Shown in pieces: positions 1 to 9,669 of a stretch of 58,608 nt of DNA. How positions within the stretch are numbered: position 1 is the stretch's first letter; every line of letters begins with the position of its first letter. Origin of the DNA: Streptomyces sp. NRRL S-455 (GTDB taxonomy: Bacteria > Actinomycetota > Actinomycetes > Streptomycetales > Streptomycetaceae); NCBI RefSeq assembly GCF_000717875.1, contig NZ_JOCT01000037.1, forward strand, positions 1 to 58,608, in the 5' to 3' direction. Under the pieces are notes generated by a model. That model made no database searches. It worked only from the letters and a program-made list of their open reading frames with translations, and had not been told where the DNA came from. Position numbers and translations under genes: made by a program.

Positions 1-488
<488 letters not shown>

Positions 489-543
489 TTGTGTCAGCGA
501 TGACATCGAGAGCCCGATTATGAAGCCCCCTCCCGGCAGTGCG

Positions 544-738
544 TCAACGGTCAGGACGCGATTGCTCCGGTGTGAGCCCGCGTTCCGTCAGGCGGGTCCG
601 GTGGTCGCGGACTGTGCCGAGTGCCTCTGCCGTGACGGGTTCACCTGGGCATACGGGCAGGTCAGCGCAGGTGCCCGGGCAGGGGTCGGTGGTGAACCGG
701 CAGGCTTCCGCGACACCGTCGAGGTCCAGGGCGGCCGG
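544..738 (-). pseudogene. Possible remnant of a small Cys-rich protein
   Basis: A stop-to-stop frame of about 65 codons has coding-like GC3 and the cysteine pattern C-x7-C-x3-C-x5-C, followed by a basic helix-like tail ending in EQSRPDR. It has no ATG, GTG or TTG after the upstream in-frame TAA, so it is probably the broken 3' end of a gene or a chance frame. I cannot assign a family. The rest of the 489-916 gap shows no gene. Confidence 0.25.
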
Positions 739-793
739 TTAACGAGTTGTTTCCGGCCTGTTGACCGGTCGGGCCTCGCGGTGCTTCACTTCC

Positions 794-841
794 GGAACCG
801 GTACCGAAACCGGTTCCGGGACCGATTCCGGTACCGGTACC
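794..841. repeat. Degenerate palindromic repeat upstream of lacI-type gene
   Basis: The stretch is built from overlapping ACCGGTACC and CCGAAACCGGTTCC words. It includes an 8-bp inverted repeat (GGAACCGG at 794-801, CCGGTTCC at 810-817) and ends about 75 bp before the regulator start. It could be an autoregulatory operator array; function is inferred only from position. Confidence 0.4.
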
Positions 842-916
842 AAAGTGCTCTGTACGATCGGCACCTTCGGTGCGGGAGGACGTCTCCCGCCTCTGCGGGA
901 AGGGAGGGGAGGTGAC

Positions 917-1924
917 ATGGGAGTCACTATCGCCGACGTGGCCGCGCGGGCCGGGGTCAGCAAGACCACGGTTTCGCGGGTGCTGAACAGCAAGGGCGAG
1001 ATCAACGAGAACACCGTCTTGAAGGTCCGCGAGGCGATCTCGGAGCTCGGCTATGTACCGAGCGCCGGGGCAGTGGGGCTCGCACGCGGCACGACACAGA
1101 TGATCGGCATGCTGGTCCCCGACATGGCCTGGGCCTGGGCCGGCATCGTGCAGGCGGTCGTCGAAACGCTGGAGACCGAGGGCTTCGGACTGCGCGTGCT
1201 GACCGTGAACCGCGGTGAGGAGTCACTGCGCAGGCTGGGCCTGCAGGTCGCCGCCAAGTCGTTCGACGGGCTGCTGGTGATAGAGCCCGAGGGGGCCCTG
1301 GGAGCCATCACGGAACTGCACGAAGCCGGGCTGCCGGTGGTGCTGATCGACGACCGCTTCCAGCGGCCGGGATTCCCGTACGTGGCCACCACCAATCGGG
1401 AGGGCGGTGAGCAGGCGGCACGCCACCTGCTGGACATCGGCCGCCGGCGCCCTCTGGTGGTGACCGGGCCCGAGGAGTACGGCTGTACTCGGGAACGGCT
1501 GGGCGGCTTCGTCGACGTCTGTGCGCACGCCGGGATCGAGCTCGACCCGCGCCGCGTCATCGGCGGTGACTTCTTGTTCGACAGCGCTCGGAGCGCGGTC
1601 GCGGGTGCTCTCGCGGACGGCGTGGAGTTCGACGCGGTCTTCGGCCACAACGACCCCATGGCAGCCGGTGTGCTGGCGGCCCTGCACGAGGCCGGCCTTC
1701 GGATTCCGCGGGATGTCGCCGTGGTGGGCTTCGATGACATCGAGCTGGCGTCGTACACCTATCCGGCACTGACCACGATCCGCCAGCCGATGCGGGAAAT
1801 GGGCGAGGCAGCGGCCCGTCTGCTGCTCGACCACGTGCGGAGATCGCCGCAGGCCGCCCCCTCGCGGATCGTTCCCACCAGCCTCGTCGTCCGTGGCTCG
1901 ACGTTAGAGCCGAGCTCGAACTGA
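917..1924 (+). CDS. LacI-family transcriptional regulator of the fructan/glycan locus
   Basis: 335 residues. The N-terminus MGVTIADVAARAGVSKTT followed by VSRVLNSKG is a textbook LacI helix-turn-helix and hinge. The rest is a periplasmic-binding-protein-like effector domain ending with GFDDIELASYTYPALTTIRQP, diagnostic of the family. The ATG at 917 is preceded by a strong GGAGGTGAC site, which favours it over upstream in-frame codons. It sits between the divergent secreted levanase and the ABC/GH3/GH32 operon and should repress one or both until a sugar ligand binds. The effector (sucrose, a fructo-oligosaccharide or a glucoside) cannot be read from sequence. Confidence 0.92.
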   Translation: MGVTIADVAARAGVSKTTVSRVLNSKGEINENTVLKVREAISELGYVPSAGAVGLARGTTQMIGMLVPDMAWAWAGIVQAVVETLETEGFGLRVLTVNRGEESLRRLGLQVAAKSFDGLLVIEPEGALGAITELHEAGLPVVLIDDRFQRPGFPYVATTNREGGEQAARHLLDIGRRRPLVVTGPEEYGCTRERLGGFVDVCAHAGIELDPRRVIGGDFLFDSARSAVAGALADGVEFDAVFGHNDPMAAGVLAALHEAGLRIPRDVAVVGFDDIELASYTYPALTTIRQPMREMGEAAARLLLDHVRRSPQAAPSRIVPTSLVVRGSTLEPSSN

Positions 1925-1935
1925 CGTCACGTCAT

Positions 1936-2000
1936 CGCGAGGCGCGCAACTGAGGGCGCCTCGCGGCCGGGCGGTGTGTCGCCGGCGACGCACCGCCCGG
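1936..2000. terminator. Two consecutive hairpins after the lacI-type gene
   Basis: CGCGAGGCGC (1936-1945) pairs with GCGCCTCGCG (1956-1965). Directly after it, a 34-bp near-perfect palindrome (1967-1983 with 1984-2000, one mismatch) follows. They lie 11 bp after the regulator stop and are probable factor-independent terminators. The remaining 2001-2337 holds no gene that I can see and should contain the importer promoter. Confidence 0.65.
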
Positions 2001-2337
2001 GCTCCCTGAAACCCCGGCGCACCACTTCGGCCTCGCCTTCCGCACCACTCCGGTCGGCTTCGCCCGCCTTTACGCGGCACCGCCCACCTGTGCCTTTCCA
2101 CCTGCGCCTTTCCACCCGCGCGTTCCCGATCCGGGACACCGAAGGGTGGGCCTGGCCACCCGCCCGGCCGCCACCCACTCCGCGACGGATGCTCCAGCCA
2201 CGACCCGCGGCTGACCATCGACGCCGCTGCCACCGCACACGGTCTCCACTCATGTGCTGACCCATCCGGGCGTCCGCCCGCTCCCACCCTTCGCCGCCCC
2301 CCGGCCTCCGTATCGCTCAACGGCAAGGAGCCGCACC

Positions 2338-3636
2338 ATGCGTATATCCGCCCGTCACGCTGTCAGAACCGTCCAGACCCTGTGCGTCACCGTCACGGCT
2401 GCCCTGGTGGCCACCGGCTGCGGCCGCAGCGACGACTCCGGCCCCGGCAACGACGCGCCCGCCGAGATCGGCGCCGGCAAGGCCAAGGGGACCGTGGTCA
2501 TGTGGTCCATGGGCGACCCCGACGAGGACCTGAAGGAGCTGGCCAAGAAGTTCGAGCAGGAGAACCCGGACGCCGACGTCAAGATCACCGCGGTCCCGTG
2601 GGACGGCGCCCACGACAAGCTGACCACCGCGATAGCCGGCGGCAACACACCGGACATGTCCATGGTGGGCACCACCTGGATGGCCGAGATGGCCGCCCTG
2701 AACGGCTTCCAGGCCACCCCGAAGTCGATCAAGTCGTCGGACTTCTACCCCGGCCAGTGGGACACCACCAAGTACAAGGGCACCTCCTACGGTGTCCCGT
2801 TCATCGCCGACACCCAAGCGGTCTTCTACCGGACCGACATCACCAAGAAGGCCGGTATCAAGGGCGCCCTGGCCGGCGACCGGGCCGGATACCTGAAGGA
2901 CCTCAAGGCCATTCAGGCCACCGCCGGCAAGGAGAACCCCGAGCTGCGCCATGCCAGCGGGCTGGTGATGGGCTTCAACTCCTGGATTTTCTGGGTGCCG
3001 TTGGTCTGGCAGCAGGGCGGTGACATCTACGACGCCGAGACCGGGAAGTTCACCTTCGACTCGCCCGAGGTCGCCAAGGCGCTGGAGGACTACGCGAGCG
3101 TCCCGAAGGAGGGCCTGGCGCCGACCGACAGGTCGGACAACGTGCAGGGCTTCCGCGACGGGCTGATCGCCGTCTACCAGGAGGGTGCGTGGGCCGGCGG
3201 CAGCCTCCACAAGGACGCGCCCGAGCTGGACGGCAAGTGGAAGACCATGCCGGTGCCGTACACCAAGCAGCCCGCCGGGTTCGCCGGCGGCACCGACCTG
3301 GCGGTGTTCAAGGAAGCCAAGAACCCCGACGCGGCTTGGAAGTTCGCCCAGTTCCTGACCGAGCCCGCCAACCTCGCGACCTACGCCAAGGCCACCGGTG
3401 TTCTGCCTCCTTCGCCCCAGGCGTGGACGGAGGGGAAGCTGACCGAGGACGAGAACATGAAGGCGTTCGCCGAGCAGCTGGAGGTCGGCAAGGCGCCGCC
3501 CGCCCTCACGACCTGGCAGCAGATCGCCGACACCATCGACTCCGAACTGGAGAAGCTGACCCTCGGCAAGGCCACCGCCGCCGAGGTGCAGAAGACGCTG
3601 CAGTCCAAGGCCACCAGCATCGGCACCGGCCGCTGA
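2338..3636 (+). CDS. ABC transporter sugar-binding lipoprotein
   Basis: 432 residues from ATG 2338 (preceded by AAGGAG), the first gene of an importer operon. The N-terminus is a lipoprotein signal with lipobox VATGC (Cys28). The mature part is a UgpB/MalE-type solute-binding fold: VVMWSMGDPDEDL, then PDMSMVGTTWMAEMA, then FAGGTDLAVFKEAKNPDAAW. It would capture an oligosaccharide at the outer face of the membrane and hand it to the two permeases downstream (33 and 1038 bp away). The adjacent GH3 and GH32 genes suggest a fructose- or glucose-containing oligosaccharide. Confidence 0.92.
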   Translation: MRISARHAVRTVQTLCVTVTAALVATGCGRSDDSGPGNDAPAEIGAGKAKGTVVMWSMGDPDEDLKELAKKFEQENPDADVKITAVPWDGAHDKLTTAIAGGNTPDMSMVGTTWMAEMAALNGFQATPKSIKSSDFYPGQWDTTKYKGTSYGVPFIADTQAVFYRTDITKKAGIKGALAGDRAGYLKDLKAIQATAGKENPELRHASGLVMGFNSWIFWVPLVWQQGGDIYDAETGKFTFDSPEVAKALEDYASVPKEGLAPTDRSDNVQGFRDGLIAVYQEGAWAGGSLHKDAPELDGKWKTMPVPYTKQPAGFAGGTDLAVFKEAKNPDAAWKFAQFLTEPANLATYAKATGVLPPSPQAWTEGKLTEDENMKAFAEQLEVGKAPPALTTWQQIADTIDSELEKLTLGKATAAEVQKTLQSKATSIGTGR

Positions 3637-3669
3637 GCGCCGCCGCCTGAGGACCCCTCGTACGGACGG

Positions 3670-4662
3670 ATGACCCCCATGTCCACGAAAACGCTCCCCG
3701 AGCGGGGCGACACCCACGAGCAGGGCACCGCACGGCCGGAACAGAGCGTGGCCCAGGGGCGCCGGCGCTTCGTCCTCCGGGACACGGCGCGCGGTCGGCA
3801 GGCCCGGGCCGCCTGGATCCTCGCCGCCCCGTTCCTCGCGCTGTTCGCGGCCTTCATGCTGATGCCGGTGGTGTGGTCGCTGCTGATGGGACTGACCGAC
3901 ACCAAGAGCGCGGACCTGCGCACACCGCTGAACGTGTCGTTCGTCGGCTTCGACAACTACGTACGGCTCTTCGCGGACCCGCAGTTCTTCACGGCCCTGC
4001 GCAACACGGCCGTGTTCGTCCTGGTGGCCCTGCCCCTGACCCTGGCCGCCGGGCTCGCCGCGGCGGTCGCCCTCGACCGCGGCATCCGGCGCTTCCGGGC
4101 CGTCTTCCGGGTCGGCTTCTACCTGCCGGTGATCACCAGCATCGTGGCCGTCGCCGTGGTGTGGAAGACGCTCCTCGAACCGCGCGCGGGACTCGTGAAT
4201 CTCGTCCTGGGCTGGTTCGGGATCGACGGCCCGGCCTGGCTGTCGGACACCCGCTTCGCTCTTCCCGTCATGATCGTGATGGCGGTGTGGCGCAACCTCG
4301 GCACCGTCATGATCATCATGCTGGCGGGTCTGCAGTCCGTCCCGCAGTCCCTGATCGAGGCGGCCGAACTCGACGGCGCCGGGCCCTGGCAGCGCTTCTG
4401 GCGGGTCACCTTCCCGCTCCTGCGTCCGGCCCTGCTGCTGACAGCCGTGACCACGGGCATCGGCTATCTGCAGTTCTTCGACGAGCCGTTCGTGATGACC
4501 GACGGAGGACCTCTGGACTCCACGCTGTCGGCCACGTTGTACGCCTACAAGCAGTTCGGCAACGGCAACTACGAGATGGCCTCGGCCGCCGGCTACGTCA
4601 TCTTCGTCCTCATCGTCGCGCTGACCGTACTGCAGTTCCGCGTGCTGCGAGACAAGGACTGA
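3670..4662 (+). CDS. Carbohydrate ABC transporter permease (MalF/UgpA type)
   Basis: 330 residues with about six transmembrane segments, the first at AAWILAAPFLALFAAFML. The cytoplasmic EAA loop reads EAAELDGAGPWQRFWRVTFPLL, the coupling helix that contacts the ATPase. Two start codons (3670 and 3679) are possible and neither has a strong ribosome site. Six bases separate it from the next permease. No ATPase gene lies in the operon; in Streptomyces such sugar importers usually share the MsiK ATPase, which I infer here. Confidence 0.93.
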   Translation: MTPMSTKTLPERGDTHEQGTARPEQSVAQGRRRFVLRDTARGRQARAAWILAAPFLALFAAFMLMPVVWSLLMGLTDTKSADLRTPLNVSFVGFDNYVRLFADPQFFTALRNTAVFVLVALPLTLAAGLAAAVALDRGIRRFRAVFRVGFYLPVITSIVAVAVVWKTLLEPRAGLVNLVLGWFGIDGPAWLSDTRFALPVMIVMAVWRNLGTVMIIMLAGLQSVPQSLIEAAELDGAGPWQRFWRVTFPLLRPALLLTAVTTGIGYLQFFDEPFVMTDGGPLDSTLSATLYAYKQFGNGNYEMASAAGYVIFVLIVALTVLQFRVLRDKD

Positions 4663-4668
4663 TGCCCC

Positions 4669-5556
4669 ATGAGCACCCTCCCCACCCTGCCGACGGCACA
4701 CCCGGGCACGGACCGCACCCTGAGGCGCCGCCGCGTCCGCCGGACCTGGGGCCAACCCTGGCTGTACATACCGCTCGTCGGCGCCCTTCTGCTCATGATC
4801 GCGCCGTTCCTCTGGATGCTCTCCGGTTCCTTCAAACCCGAGGCCGACATCCGCCGAGTACCGCCCGTCCTGATCCCCACGGCGCCCACGACCGCCAACT
4901 ACGGTGAACTCTTCAGCACGCTCGACTTCACGAGCATGTTCGCCAACTCCGTGATCGTGGCCCTCGCCGTCACCGCGGGCAACCTCATCTTCTGCTCGAT
5001 GCTCGGATACGCCCTGGCCAAGCTGGAGTTCCGCGGACAGCGCGCCGTGTTCCTGCTGGTCATGGCGACGCTCATGATCCCGGGCCTGGTCACCTTCGTG
5101 CCGCTGTACGTACTGGTGTCCAACATGCACCTGACCGGCTCCCTGCTCGGGCTGATCCTGCCGTTCCTGGCCGGTCCCTTCGGGGTGTTCCTGATGCGGC
5201 AGTTCATCTCCACCCTGCCCGACGAGCTGATCGACGCCGCCCGCGTCGACGGCTGCCGCGAACTGGCCATCTTCGCGAAGATCATCCTGCCGCTGACCAA
5301 GCCCGCCCTCGCCACCCTCGGGATCATCACCTTCCTCGGCTCCTGGAACAACTTCCTGTGGCCCCTGGTCGTGGCGCAGAACGAGAGCCAGTACACCCTT
5401 CCCGTCGGTCTCGCCCTGGCCAGCAGCGGACAGTCCTTCACCCGCTTCGGCATCCTGCTCGCCGGCGCAGTGGTCGTCCTGCTGCCGGTGATGATCGTCT
5501 TCCTCCTCTTCCAGCGCCAGTTCGTGGCCGGCATCGCCACCACCGGCCTGAAATGA
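4669..5556 (+). CDS. Carbohydrate ABC transporter permease (MalG/UgpE type)
   Basis: 295 residues, the second half of the permease heterodimer. It shows the typical first segment (LYIPLVGALLLMIAPFLWML), then SGSFKPEADI, the EAA loop DAARVDGCRELAIFAKIILPL, and the conserved end QRQFVAGIATTGLK, which is characteristic of MalG-type permeases. It begins 6 bp after the MalF-type gene and is clearly co-transcribed with it. It acts in the cytoplasmic membrane with the lipoprotein encoded upstream. Confidence 0.94.
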   Translation: MSTLPTLPTAHPGTDRTLRRRRVRRTWGQPWLYIPLVGALLLMIAPFLWMLSGSFKPEADIRRVPPVLIPTAPTTANYGELFSTLDFTSMFANSVIVALAVTAGNLIFCSMLGYALAKLEFRGQRAVFLLVMATLMIPGLVTFVPLYVLVSNMHLTGSLLGLILPFLAGPFGVFLMRQFISTLPDELIDAARVDGCRELAIFAKIILPLTKPALATLGIITFLGSWNNFLWPLVVAQNESQYTLPVGLALASSGQSFTRFGILLAGAVVVLLPVMIVFLLFQRQFVAGIATTGLK

Positions 5557-5621
5557 CGCCCGGCGCCCGCCGCCGGCCATCGACTCCCTGCCCCCGTACG
5601 ACCCATCACCTGGAGAACAAA

Positions 5622-7919
5622 GTGGGACAGCCGGTCCGCCCTGCCGTGTACCTGGACCCGGAAGCGACCGTGGAAGCGAGAACCGAGGACCTGCTGTCCC
5701 GGATGACCCTGCCGGAGAAGGCCGGGCAGTTGCTGATGCTCGACGCACAACACGGGGACCTGGCGGACATCGTGTCGGCCAAACTGGCCGGATCGGTCCT
5801 GCACGTCTCTCCCGACCTGATGCCTCAGGCCATGGAACTGGCCCGGCGGACACGGCTCGGCATCCCGCTGCTGACCGCCGACGACGGCATCCACGGCCAC
5901 TCGTTCTGGCCGGGCGCGACCATCTTCCCCACCCAGCTGGCCATGGCCTGCACCTGGGACCCCGCCCTGCTCCACCGGGTGGCCCGTGCGGCCGCCACCG
6001 AGATCGCGGCGACCGGAATCCACGGGACGTTCTCCCCGGTGCTCTGCATCACCCGGGACCTGCGCTGGGGCCGGATCAACGAGACGTTCGGCGAGGACCC
6101 GTTCCTGATCGGTGAACTCGGGGCGGCGATGGTCCGCGGCTACCAGGGTGAGGGCCTCGGTGACCCGACGGCCGTACTGGCCTACGCCAAGCACTTCGCG
6201 GGCTACTCCGAAACCCTGGGCGGGCGCGACGCGAGCGAAGCGGATCTCAGCCCGCGCAAGCTGCGCTCATGGTTCCTGCCCCCGTTCGAGGAGGCTGTGA
6301 GGGCCGGCTGCCGCGCCGTCATGCTGGGCTACCAGTCGATGGACGGGGTGCCCATCACCGCGAACGAGTGGCTGATCAACGATGTGCTCAAGGGCGAGTG
6401 GGGCTTCACCGGGACGCTGGTGACCGACTGGGACAACGTCGGCCGGATGGTCTACGACCAGCGGACCTGCGCCGACTACGCCGAGGCGGCGGCGGTCGCC
6501 GTCAACTCCGGGAACGACCTCATCATGGCCACCCCCGCGTTCTTCGAGGGCGCGCAGGAGGCGGTCGCCCGCGGCCTGGTCGAGGAGAAACAGATCGACG
6601 ACGCCGTGCGGCGGGTTCTGCGGCTGAAGTTCGAGCTAGGGCTCTTCGAGGACCCTCGCACCCCCGACCCCGAGCGGCAGGCGCAGGTGATCGGCTGCCG
6701 TGAACACGCCGACCTCAACCTCGAGACCGCCCGACGCTCCCTGGTGCTGCTGCGCAACGACGGGATCCTGCCCCTCGAAGGCGGGCTGACCCCCGACGGA
6801 ACCGGCCGCGCCGCGAGCCGGGGCACCCCACGGACGATCGCGGTCATCGGCCCCAACGCCGACAGCACGGAAGCCATGCTCGGCGACTGGGCCGGCGCCA
6901 CCGGCCAGGTTCCCTGGATGCCCGAAGGACATCCACGGGAGTCGGTGGAGACAGTGCTCGACGGCCTTCGCGCCGTCGCACCCGCCGACTGGACCATCAC
7001 GTACACCCGCGGAGCCGACATCGAAAGCCCCGACCAGGACACGGGCTGGACCACCGGGCCGGACGGCCAGCCACAGCCGGCCGTTTTCACCCCCGCCCCG
7101 GTCGACCGGGCCCAACTCCAGGAGGCCATCGCCGCCGCGGAGGCCGCCGACTACGCCGTCGTGGTCGTGGGGGACACCATCGCCCTCACCGGCGAGGTGC
7201 GCTCCACGGCCACGCTCGACCTCCAAGGCGGCCAGATCGCACTGCTGGACGCGGTCGCCGCCACCGGCACACCGATGATCGTCGTACTCGCCCAGTCCAA
7301 GCCGAGCACCCTCCCGGACTCGGCACTGAACGCGGCGGCACTCATCGAGGCGTTCAACCCGGGCATGCGCGGCGGCCGCGCCGTCGCCGAACTCCTCCTC
7401 GGACTCACCGAACCCAGCGGCCGGCTCCCGGTCTCCTTCGCACGCCACGTCGGGCAGCAGCCGGTCTTCTACAACCAGGTGCGAGGCCAGCACGGCAACC
7501 GCTACGCGGATCTCACCCAGGACCCCCTGTTCGCGTTCGGCGAGGGCCTCACCTACACCACCGTCACCTACTCCGACCTCGTCGTGCACGACCCGGACGT
7601 CCCCGCCGACGGCACCGTCCACGCCACGGTACGACTCACCAACAGCGGCAGCCGCCCTGCCCTGGAAACGGTCCAGGCGTACATCAGCGACCTGACCACC
7701 AGCGTCACCTGGGCCGAGCAGGAGCTGAAGGCGTTCACCCAGGTCGAAATCCCGCCCGGCGAAAGCCTGGACGCCACCATCGGCATCCCTGCCGCGCGGT
7801 GCTCACTCGTCACGGCCGACAACCGCCGCGTGGTCGAACCGGGTGAGTTCGCACTCCGCGTCGGGCCCAGCTCACGACGGGAGCAGCAACTGAGCGCGCA
7901 GTTCCGCATCCGGGCCTGA
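5622..7919 (+). CDS. Cytoplasmic GH3 family beta-glycosidase
   Basis: 765 residues from GTG 5622 (TGGAGAAC site); the same frame is open further upstream but overlaps the permease. No signal peptide is visible. GH3 landmarks in order: GIPLLTADDGIHG, the YAKHFAGYSE substrate loop, and VTDWDNVG, whose Asp269 is the expected nucleophile. A C-terminal fibronectin-III-like domain (VRLTNSGSRPALETVQAYI) is typical of beta-glucosidases. It is the fourth gene of the importer operon and would hydrolyse imported oligosaccharides from the non-reducing end. GH3 enzymes also act on xylosides, so the substrate is open; a glucosidase next to GH32 suggests mixed gluco-fructans or broad diet. Confidence 0.92.
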   Translation: MGQPVRPAVYLDPEATVEARTEDLLSRMTLPEKAGQLLMLDAQHGDLADIVSAKLAGSVLHVSPDLMPQAMELARRTRLGIPLLTADDGIHGHSFWPGATIFPTQLAMACTWDPALLHRVARAAATEIAATGIHGTFSPVLCITRDLRWGRINETFGEDPFLIGELGAAMVRGYQGEGLGDPTAVLAYAKHFAGYSETLGGRDASEADLSPRKLRSWFLPPFEEAVRAGCRAVMLGYQSMDGVPITANEWLINDVLKGEWGFTGTLVTDWDNVGRMVYDQRTCADYAEAAAVAVNSGNDLIMATPAFFEGAQEAVARGLVEEKQIDDAVRRVLRLKFELGLFEDPRTPDPERQAQVIGCREHADLNLETARRSLVLLRNDGILPLEGGLTPDGTGRAASRGTPRTIAVIGPNADSTEAMLGDWAGATGQVPWMPEGHPRESVETVLDGLRAVAPADWTITYTRGADIESPDQDTGWTTGPDGQPQPAVFTPAPVDRAQLQEAIAAAEAADYAVVVVGDTIALTGEVRSTATLDLQGGQIALLDAVAATGTPMIVVLAQSKPSTLPDSALNAAALIEAFNPGMRGGRAVAELLLGLTEPSGRLPVSFARHVGQQPVFYNQVRGQHGNRYADLTQDPLFAFGEGLTYTTVTYSDLVVHDPDVPADGTVHATVRLTNSGSRPALETVQAYISDLTTSVTWAEQELKAFTQVEIPPGESLDATIGIPAARCSLVTADNRRVVEPGEFALRVGPSSRREQQLSAQFRIRA

Positions 7920-7993
7920 AGGTCGTATCCCGGACTGGAGGCCGTATCCCCGGTCCTGATGGCCGTATCCCCGGGCCTGAAGGCCGTACGCGG
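7914..7993. repeat. Four tandem ~20-bp repeats between GH3 and GH32 genes
   Basis: Units begin at 7914, 7934, 7954 and 7975, each of the form CCTGAAGGCCGTATCCCCGG with few changes. The first unit overlaps the GH3 stop codon. They lie in the 163-bp gap before the GH32 gene and may affect mRNA folding or be simple slippage repeats. Confidence 0.8.
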
Positions 7994-8082
7994 CTTGAAG
8001 ACCCCGCCCCGCCGGCCCGGCCGCCCCGCCGAACCGAGGGCCGGCGGGGCGGGCCCCCTCCGAAACACCGAAAGGCACGCGT

Positions 8083-9558
8083 GTGTCCACCCACCCCCGC
8101 GATCCGCACCGCCCCGTGGCGCACCTGCGCCCGCCCCGCAACTGGATCAACGACCCCAACGGGCTGGCCTTCCACGACGGCCACTACCACGTGTGCTACC
8201 AGTACAACCCGTACGGAGCGACCCACGCGAACCTGAACTGGGGCCATTTCCGCAGCCCCGACCTGCTGACCTGGGAGCCGCTGCCGATCGCCCTGTCCCC
8301 GACCCCGGGCGGCCCGGACGCCGACGGCTGCTTCTCCGGCAGCGCCGTGTCCGACGGCGAACGGCTGGTCGCCTTCTACTCCGCGCACCGCGAGGACCGC
8401 TCGTCCCAGCACCAGCCGGTCACCTCCGCCGTCTCCCTGGACGGCGGCCGCACCTTCACCCCGCGTGGAGAACTGCTCATCCCCGAGCCGCCCGAGGGCT
8501 GCACCATGTACCGCGACCCGTACGTCTGGCAGCACGGCGACGGCTGGCGGATGCTGGTCGGCGCCGCCCTCGCGGACGGTCGCGCCGCCGCCCTCCGCTA
8601 CGACTCGCCCGACCTGGAGACCTGGACCTACCGGGGCCCCTTCACAGCCCGCGAGAAGGAGCCGATCAGCGGCACCGGCCTGCTCACCGGCGAGGGCTGG
8701 GAATGTCCCCAATACCTCCCGGCGGCGTCCGGACGGCCCGGCGCCCTCATCCTCAGCGCGTGGAACGAAGCCACCGGACCGCAGAGCGTCGCAGCCCTGA
8801 TCGGCGAGGAGCACGACGGCCACTTCAAGGCCGGCGCACCGGTACCCGCCGACCACGGCCCCGACTGCTACGCGCCCGCCCTGCTGCGCGCGCCGGGCAA
8901 CCGCTGGCTGCTGTGGGGCTGGTCATGGGAAGCCCGCGACGAAGCCTGGGCCGTCGCGGACGGATGGGCCGGCGTCCTCACCCTGCCCCGCGAGATCCAT
9001 GTCCACGACGACGGCACCCTGCGCCAGCAGCCCGCCACCGAACTGCTCGCCCTGCGCGGCAGGCACACCATCCACACCGCGGGCGCGACGCACGGCCCGC
9101 AGCCGGTGGACCTCGGCAACGCCGGCCACGCCTTCGACCTGACGGCCCGTCTGGAGCCGACCGGAGACGCCGCTCTGCGGCTGATCACCACGCCGGACGG
9201 CTCCGAGTACCTCGACATCCGCCTCGATGCCGCCGCGGGCGCACTCGTCGTCGACCGCAACCACGCCTCACTGGACGCCCGGGCCCGCGGCGGCTCCTAC
9301 CGGATGCCCTGCCCCGCCGACCGGCCACTCGACCTGCGCGTGGTCGTCGACCACTCCATCGCCGAAATCTTCCTGACCACCACCGGCCAGGTACTCACGC
9401 TGCGCTTCTACCCCACAGGGCAGAGCCCGTGGCGACTGCAGGCCCACACCGCACCGGGTGCGCACCTCGGCTACGCGATCGACGCGTGGGAGCTGCATCC
9501 GCTCGGTGTCGGGGAGCCGAGCACCGGCACCGCGGAGCCTGCTCCGACATCGCCGTAG
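8083..9558 (+). CDS. Intracellular GH32 beta-fructosidase
   Basis: 491 residues from GTG 8083 (GAAAGG upstream), with no signal peptide. The three GH32 catalytic boxes are intact: WINDPNG (nucleophile Asp24), MYRDP (transition-state stabiliser Asp145) and WECPQ (acid/base Glu207). A C-terminal beta-sandwich follows. It should split imported sucrose or short fructo-oligosaccharides to fructose plus the remaining sugar. Together with the secreted GH32 at the left edge it makes a two-compartment fructan pathway; free fructose could enter metabolism through the fruR-fruK operon at the other end of the window. Confidence 0.93.
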   Translation: MSTHPRDPHRPVAHLRPPRNWINDPNGLAFHDGHYHVCYQYNPYGATHANLNWGHFRSPDLLTWEPLPIALSPTPGGPDADGCFSGSAVSDGERLVAFYSAHREDRSSQHQPVTSAVSLDGGRTFTPRGELLIPEPPEGCTMYRDPYVWQHGDGWRMLVGAALADGRAAALRYDSPDLETWTYRGPFTAREKEPISGTGLLTGEGWECPQYLPAASGRPGALILSAWNEATGPQSVAALIGEEHDGHFKAGAPVPADHGPDCYAPALLRAPGNRWLLWGWSWEARDEAWAVADGWAGVLTLPREIHVHDDGTLRQQPATELLALRGRHTIHTAGATHGPQPVDLGNAGHAFDLTARLEPTGDAALRLITTPDGSEYLDIRLDAAAGALVVDRNHASLDARARGGSYRMPCPADRPLDLRVVVDHSIAEIFLTTTGQVLTLRFYPTGQSPWRLQAHTAPGAHLGYAIDAWELHPLGVGEPSTGTAEPAPTSP

Positions 9559-9669
9559 AGCCGTCTCCAACCCCTCGGCCCCCTCACCTCGGCGCGGTGG
9601 TGTCCCACTCGCCTTGTCCCTCTCGCCTTCACAAGCACTGAACAAAGCAGGCCCCAAGGAGGTTCTTCC

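Noticed and set aside
2317..5853. 1178-codon open frame on the minus strand
   Set aside because: It is antisense to the ABC operon, very rich in Gly/Arg/Asp/His, and has no domain. High-GC third positions create such frames.
7914..7993. CRISPR array
   Set aside because: Units are directly adjacent, with no spacers and no cas genes. The same applies to 47974-48057 and 53941-54110.
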